A stretch of DNA of 64,000 nt from assembly GCA_003611745.1 (NCBI GenBank), contig RAYF01000007.1:1-64000 (forward strand), in the 5' to 3' direction. Origin of the DNA: a bacterium D16-36 (GTDB lineage: Bacteria > Bacillota > Clostridia > Lachnospirales > Lachnospiraceae). The notes below the pieces were generated by a model. That model made no database searches, was not told the DNA's origin, and saw only the letters and a program-made list of their open reading frames with translations. This document shows positions 60,054-64,000 of this stretch, one piece after another (the stretch's first letter is position 1; each line of letters opens with the position of its first letter). The position numbers were made by a program, and so were the translations under genes.

Positions 60054-60929
60054 TTATTTCTTCAAAATAGCATCCTTCCCTATGTCCCGATGTTCTATCT
60101 TCAGGCTGTACGGCAGCTCCTGCATTTTCTTTCCCAATGCATTGGCTATCGTAACAGAACGGTGCTTCCCACCCGTACAGCCGATGCTGATTACAATCTG
60201 GTTCTTTCCCTCCAAAATATAATTTGGTATCAGAAAACGAATCATCTGGTACAGCTGCTTCAAAAAAACTCCTGCCTGCTCAGAATCCATCACATACTCA
60301 TAGACATCCCTGTCATTTCCTGTCTGCGGCTTCAATTCCGGAATGTAGTATGGATTTGGCAGGAAACGTACATCAAAAACCAAATCAGAATCAGACGGAA
60401 TCCCATATTTAAACCCAAATGACAGGATTGTCACGAAAAAATTCTGGTACTCCTCCTTATCCAGAAAAATCTTGTCTATCTCCTGTTTCAAATCCCTGAC
60501 CAGCATATGGCTGGTATCCAGAATATAATCTGCTTTTTTCTTAATTGGAGCCAATTCTTTCCGCTCCTCCTCAATTGCCTTATCTACACGCCCCTGCAGG
60601 GCCAGAGGATGGTTTCTCCTTGTCTCCTTATAGCGCTTTACAAGAACCTTGCTGTCTGCCTCTAAAAAAAGAATCTCATAGCGGTAGCCCGCCTCCTTCA
60701 TCTCCCCCAGAATATCCCCCAGCTCCGAAAGTCCCTGCAGATTGCGGATATCAATCCCCAATGCGACCCTGTCCATGGATTTGCTCTCGCTTATGAATAC
60801 TTTTGTTAACTTGGGAATCATGCGCACCGGCAGATTATCAATACAAAAATATCCCATATCCTCCAGCATCCTTAACACCGAGTTTCTTCCTGCCCCAGAC
60901 ATCCCTGTTACTATGACAAACCGAATCAT
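60054..60929 (-). CDS. rapZ: RapZ-family nucleotide-binding protein with altered Walker A
   Basis: A 291-aa RapZ/YvcJ-like protein. The family body is clear (LEDMGYFCIDNLPVRMIPKL, VALGIDIRNLQG, LEADSKVLVKRYKETRRNHP, LDTSHM, FVTILSFGFKYGIPSDSDLV, DVRFLPNPYYIPELKPQTGN, SIGCTGGKHRSVTIANAL). The P-loop reads GMSGAGRNS (residues 9-17), where the usual GKS/T becomes GRNS, so the invariant Lys is Arg. RapZ hydrolyses ATP/GTP in vitro and in E. coli binds small RNAs; here nucleotide binding may be weak or absent. It lies between murB and whiA. Confidence 0.9.
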   Translation of the reverse strand: MIRFVIVTGMSGAGRNSVLRMLEDMGYFCIDNLPVRMIPKLTKVFISESKSMDRVALGIDIRNLQGLSELGDILGEMKEAGYRYEILFLEADSKVLVKRYKETRRNHPLALQGRVDKAIEEERKELAPIKKKADYILDTSHMLVRDLKQEIDKIFLDKEEYQNFFVTILSFGFKYGIPSDSDLVFDVRFLPNPYYIPELKPQTGNDRDVYEYVMDSEQAGVFLKQLYQMIRFLIPNYILEGKNQIVISIGCTGGKHRSVTIANALGKKMQELPYSLKIEHRDIGKDAILKK

Positions 60930-60956
60930 ATCTATACCAGCCTTTCTGCCGTACCA

Positions 60957-61997
60957 TCATTCTATCATCCTGACCTCTAACTCCAGCCAGACACCGAATT
61001 TCTCCTGAACGGTCTTCTGCACATGCTCAATAACCTGCCTCGCATCATCATAAGTGCCCTCGCCGACATTAACGACAAAACCACAGTGTTTATCAGATAC
61101 CATTACATCCCCTGCCCTGTATCCCTTCAAACCTGCATCCTCTATTAGCCTGCCGGCAAAATGTCCCTCCGGCCTTTTAAAAGTGCTTCCGGCACTTGCA
61201 TACTGTAACGGCTGCTTTTCCCGCCGCCTCTGGTTTAATTCCTGCATCGTCAGCTCTATTTCTGTCACATCACCACTGCGAAATGCAAACAGCGCCCACA
61301 AAACAATCAGCTTCTCTTTTTGTATCCTGCTTGTTCGGTATCCAAGCTCCAATGCATCTTTATCCAGAAAGCTGACCGTTCCATCCTGCGATAAAACACC
61401 TGCCCCTAAAATGCAGTCTTTAATCTCGCCGCCATATGCCCCGGCATTCATTGTAACTGCACCGCCAAGTGTCCCCGGAATGCCTCCTGCGAACTCAAAG
61501 CCTGTCAGCCCCTTCTTTGCTATTATATTCGCCAGGCCTGAAAGCATGATTCCACTTCCGGCAAAAACAATTGTCTTGCACTGTAATTCCCTGTCAAGCT
61601 TCTGCAGCTGTGCCTCTGCAAAACCTTGTGCCACCGCCTCGTCCGAATGAAAAAACACCTGCCTCCTATCAGAACCCACCGGAAATTCTTCAAAAGCATC
61701 CAGCGCAGTCTTACCATCCTGTTTCTCTGTATTTCTATTGGGCAGATGCGTTGCCAGAATTACGCCTTCATATCCTTTATCATACGCAAGCAGATTGCTG
61801 CCATTTCCCAAGATAAAATAAGGCATCTCCTTTTTCCTTACATACGTAACCGCTTCCACAAAATCCTCTATATACGCAGGAGTAACAAAATAAGACGCTG
61901 CCCCCCCTATCCTAAAAGTTGTATGCTTTGAAAGCGGTTCATCACATTGTACATTTTCCCTCCCAACAATACTGTACAAATCCTCTGCCTGAAACAA
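60957..61997 (-). CDS. murB: UDP-N-acetylenolpyruvoylglucosamine reductase (type II)
   Basis: A 346-aa FAD enzyme that reduces UDP-GlcNAc-enolpyruvate to UDP-MurNAc in peptidoglycan synthesis. Motifs: HTTFRIGGAASYFV, YFILGNGSNLLAYDKGYEGV, GFEFAGGIPGTLGGAVTMNA and GAYGGEI, LGYRTSRIQ, the type II YASAGSTFKRPEGHFAGRLI (proton-donating Ser) and the final Glu in LELEVRMIE. An insertion of about 45 residues (HLPNRNTEKQDGKTAL ... FPVGSDRRQVFFHSDE) lies between the first and second FAD parts. The start is TTG, ten bases after GGAGG. The palindrome-covered promoter at 62128-62163 should drive the murB-rapZ-whiA set. Confidence 0.9.
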   Translation of the reverse strand: MFQAEDLYSIVGRENVQCDEPLSKHTTFRIGGAASYFVTPAYIEDFVEAVTYVRKKEMPYFILGNGSNLLAYDKGYEGVILATHLPNRNTEKQDGKTALDAFEEFPVGSDRRQVFFHSDEAVAQGFAEAQLQKLDRELQCKTIVFAGSGIMLSGLANIIAKKGLTGFEFAGGIPGTLGGAVTMNAGAYGGEIKDCILGAGVLSQDGTVSFLDKDALELGYRTSRIQKEKLIVLWALFAFRSGDVTEIELTMQELNQRRREKQPLQYASAGSTFKRPEGHFAGRLIEDAGLKGYRAGDVMVSDKHCGFVVNVGEGTYDDARQVIEHVQKTVQEKFGVWLELEVRMIE

Positions 61998-62071
61998 AAT
62001 CCTATTTCCTCCCTAAACATTTTTACTGATATCCTGGCATCTCCGCCACATATCGGCGCAAAATCGAAAAA

Positions 62072-62094
62072 GGGCACAGCTCTCGCATGTGCCC
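62072..62094 (-). terminator. Terminator of the leucine-rich-repeat gene
   Basis: GGGCACA and TGTGCCC form a perfect 7-bp stem with a 9-nt loop, followed on the minus strand by five T (62071-62067). The same stem sequence occurs at 21100-21122. Confidence 0.75.
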
Positions 62095-62127
62095 TAACAA
62101 AAATTCTTTACTATCTGCTGCCAGCCA

Positions 62128-62146
62128 CTATGCTATCATAGCATAG
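62128..62146. promoter_or_regulatory. 9-bp palindrome over the -10 of the murB promoter
   Basis: CTATGCTAT and ATAGCATAG are separated by one base, a perfect 19-bp palindrome. It covers the -10 element of the predicted murB promoter, so it is placed like a repressor operator. Confidence 0.45.
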
Positions 62147-62163
62147 GCAGTTTATAATTTCAA
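62135..62163 (-). promoter_or_regulatory. Sigma-A promoter of murB-rapZ-whiA
   Basis: On the minus strand TTGAAA (62163-62158), a 17-nt spacer, then TATGAT (62140-62135). The start site would be near 62128, followed by the leader and the terminator-like hairpin at 62072-62094 within about 130 nt of the murB TTG. Confidence 0.55.
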
Positions 62164-62253
62164 CCAAACCCGATAATGCATTATAATAATCGTTACAATG
62201 TTCTGGAAAAGGCGTAATAACCACATTCATTTTGCCCAGAATCATTTTTTAAC

Positions 62254-64000
62254 CTATATTTTTGCAACAATAACTTTTTTGCCCTGCCCCTTGTTCTTAA
62301 ACAAAACACTATACGGCTTTAATTTAATTCCCGGAACAGAAATCTTACAGTTGCTTACTCCTTTAAGCGCCCTCTTTGCTACTTCTTTTAATATTTTTGA
62401 ATTGACAATCAGGGATCTCAGGCTTCTGCAGTTCTTAAGCGCAGAATTACCAATTCTCCTCACTAAGCTGTTTATAACCATCTGTTTCAGGCTTACACAG
62501 TTTTCAAACGCACTGGCACTGATATCCAGCTTGACGGAACCAGCACCATAGCGGATTTTCTGCCCACTGGCTGCCAGAGTGCCTTTTTTTACTTTTTTCC
62601 CGATTACAACCTTTTTTAACTTTTTACATCCCTTGAATGCAGATTCTCCTATTTTCTTAAGAGATGAAGAGGAAATTGTCACCTTCTTTAAATTTTTACA
62701 GCCTTCGAAACTATTTTTCCCTACTACTGAAAGATTTGATGGAAATTTTACTACTTTTAGCTTCGTACAACCTTTAAATGCACCCGTGCCAATGTCCGTG
62801 ACATTCTTCCCAATTGTTACACTCTGCAGCTTTTTATTTCCTGCAAATGCCTTGGCCTCAATTTTTACTACCGAATATTTCACACCATTAACCTTAACCG
62901 TCGATGGCACAGTTACTCTGATCTTTATTTTTTCCTCTACTTTCTTAATAGAAGCAGTCTTATCTTTCTCATCAAGTTGATAGGCCAAACTTTTCTTTTC
63001 CACCACTTTCTGCTGATCCGGCTCATCTGTCGGTTCTGCGGTGGCAGATGGCGGCACTGTCTGGTCTGGTGCATCTGTGGCAGATGGGATTTCTGTATTA
63101 TTTGGCGCATCTGTCACTGCCGGGGTTACCGTATTATTTGGTGTGGCAGATGGCGTCTGGGTAGCTGCCGGACTTGGTGTTACTGGCACAGGTCTTGCTG
63201 TTGCCGCAGGAGCTACTGGCGGGCTATACGGCCTCTGGGTGGCTGCCGGAGCAGCTGTCGCAGATGGACTCACGGAAGGCGCAGCGGTATCTGCCGGCTC
63301 CGTCGGAGCTGTGGAAGGTGACTCTGTAGCAGCCTCGTCCATATACTGTATTTTGTAGCCCAGTTTCTGCGCATATGCATCTGCCACACTGCTTTTCCAG
63401 CAGTAGACTGTGCAATCTGAGCTTCCATCTAATATACCACTGCCAATATCACTGACTGTGTTTGGTATCTGTACTGCCTTCAAAGCAGCACAATCCGCAA
63501 AAGCCCCGTCCCCTATCTTTTTTACTCCGTCTGCCTCTATAATTACTTTTTCTAAATCTGACCCCTGAAATACTCTTTCTTCGATTTCTGCCACTGTAGC
63601 GCTCGCCAGCAGCGAACTGTCAGCAGAGCTAAGATCCAGATTTTTCCCTTCCAGAATATCTTTGCAGACAGCATATGTCAGCGGAACAGACTTTGGCACT
63701 GTACAGGTATTAACTGCAGAAGTAGCAGATGACTTGTCATAACATGTTACCTTAGCAGTGGTATCGTGCTCATTTAACTGATATTTTACTCCCTGTTCGT
63801 CTATTACTGTATAATCAGTATTTATCATCCACTTTTTTCCAGCTATCGTAACTGTCTTTGCTTCAGGTTCAGTGTATGACACCTTATAATTTCTGAGTTG
63901 CGCATAAGTCTCTGCAAAGGAACCTTTGCTACAGTATATCGTGCTGGATGAACCACTGTCAAAAATATCATATATCATTGTACTACCCGTGGAGGTTTCA
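62254..64000 (-). CDS. BspA-like leucine-rich-repeat surface protein (5' end beyond the window)
   Basis: A partial protein: the frame stays open to the window edge, and the ATG at 63978 is probably internal. It has BspA-type LRR_5 repeats (IGDGAFADCAALKAVQIPNT; LDGSSDCTVYCWKSSVADAY), a roughly 100-residue disordered linker rich in Ala, Pro and Thr with TPSATP-like repeats, and a second LRR_5 block (VTIGKNVTDIGTGAFKGCTK; GENSFEGCKNLKKVTI-type units). Such proteins are usually secreted or surface-bound and bind host or bacterial partners. The C-terminus ends GQGKKVIVAKI with no LPXTG or membrane anchor. A terminator follows before murB. The N-terminal signal peptide, if any, is not in view. Confidence 0.82.
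   Translation of the reverse strand, partial: ETSTGSTMIYDIFDSGSSSTIYCSKGSFAETYAQLRNYKVSYTEPEAKTVTIAGKKWMINTDYTVIDEQGVKYQLNEHDTTAKVTCYDKSSATSAVNTCTVPKSVPLTYAVCKDILEGKNLDLSSADSSLLASATVAEIEERVFQGSDLEKVIIEADGVKKIGDGAFADCAALKAVQIPNTVSDIGSGILDGSSDCTVYCWKSSVADAYAQKLGYKIQYMDEAATESPSTAPTEPADTAAPSVSPSATAAPAATQRPYSPPVAPAATARPVPVTPSPAATQTPSATPNNTVTPAVTDAPNNTEIPSATDAPDQTVPPSATAEPTDEPDQQKVVEKKSLAYQLDEKDKTASIKKVEEKIKIRVTVPSTVKVNGVKYSVVKIEAKAFAGNKKLQSVTIGKNVTDIGTGAFKGCTKLKVVKFPSNLSVVGKNSFEGCKNLKKVTISSSSLKKIGESAFKGCKKLKKVVIGKKVKKGTLAASGQKIRYGAGSVKLDISASAFENCVSLKQMVINSLVRRIGNSALKNCRSLRSLIVNSKILKEVAKRALKGVSNCKISVPGIKLKPYSVLFKNKGQGKKVIVAKI

Noticed and set aside
1-64000. Mobile elements, CRISPR arrays, tRNA or rRNA genes
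   Set aside because: No transposase, integrase or recombinase frame, no regularly spaced repeats, and no clover-leaf or rRNA segment was recognised by eye. A tool search could still find a short RNA gene.

Overview
The window looks like a chromosomal segment of a motile, Gram-positive Clostridia species, most likely a Lachnospiraceae member. The reasons are the FlgM-FlgN-FlgK-FlgL-FliW-CsrA gene order, Maf-type flagellin glycosyltransferases, the murB-rapZ-whiA-HPr-like cluster leading into dnaE and pfkA, strong AGGAGG-type ribosome binding sites and a moderately AT-rich sequence. The family placement is inference; no rRNA or tRNA is present to test it. I see no transposase, integrase, phage gene or CRISPR array.

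Layout. 0.1-2.5 kb holds cysE, a SpoIIM-like membrane protein and a small XRE regulator. From 19.2 kb leftwards to 2.5 kb runs a minus-strand glycan operon with short gaps or overlaps: a CDP-glycerol glycerophosphotransferase homologue, a TagD-like cytidylyltransferase, a LicD-like phosphotransferase, two tandem GT2 glycosyltransferases, a methyltransferase, a CBS/'GPC'/CitC-like fusion, a WcbI-like protein, an amino-acid adenylation enzyme, a GNAT acyltransferase, a carrier protein, an SGNH-like hydrolase, and a decaying NodU-type carbamoyltransferase with a methyltransferase remnant. It is preceded at 19.55 kb by a close match to the flagellar sigma-28 promoter. At 19.8-24.7 kb lie a cysteine-containing second flagellin, a NeuB-cupin nonulosonate synthase, a coiled-coil protein and a NeuA-HAD fusion. 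Divergently, 25.0-29.2 kb carries a phosphocholine arm: a winged-helix/LicC/LicA fusion, a second LicC and a BCCT choline-type transporter.

From 29.2 to 47.7 kb (minus strand) is the flagellar filament locus: a TPR/alkaline-phosphatase-superfamily protein, two Maf glycosyltransferases, the main flagellin, a FlgN/FliT-like chaperone, fliS, fliD, flaG, csrA, fliW, flgL, two flgK paralogues, flgN and flgM. Sigma-28-like promoters with the same 16-nt spacer precede flgM, flaG and hag as well as the glycan operon. The hag leader has a GGA-loop hairpin next to its Shine-Dalgarno sequence, as expected for CsrA control. The right end (47.7-64 kb) is mostly housekeeping: lysA, parE-parC, pfkA, dnaE, a Crh-like HPr (Glu15, Ser46), whiA, rapZ, murB, and part of a BspA-like leucine-rich-repeat surface protein.

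Taken together, the genes point to flagellin that is exported and capped by the filament genes, carries a nonulosonic acid added by Maf enzymes, and may be decorated further with phosphocholine or phosphoglycerol, O-acyl and aminoacyl groups made by the sigma-28 glycan operon. That the decorations end up on the flagellum is inferred from promoter and gene context. The most unusual elements are the carrier-protein/adenylation/GNAT trio, a recurring Rossmann-like accessory domain fused to several different catalytic domains, and the CBS-'GPC'-CitC fusion.
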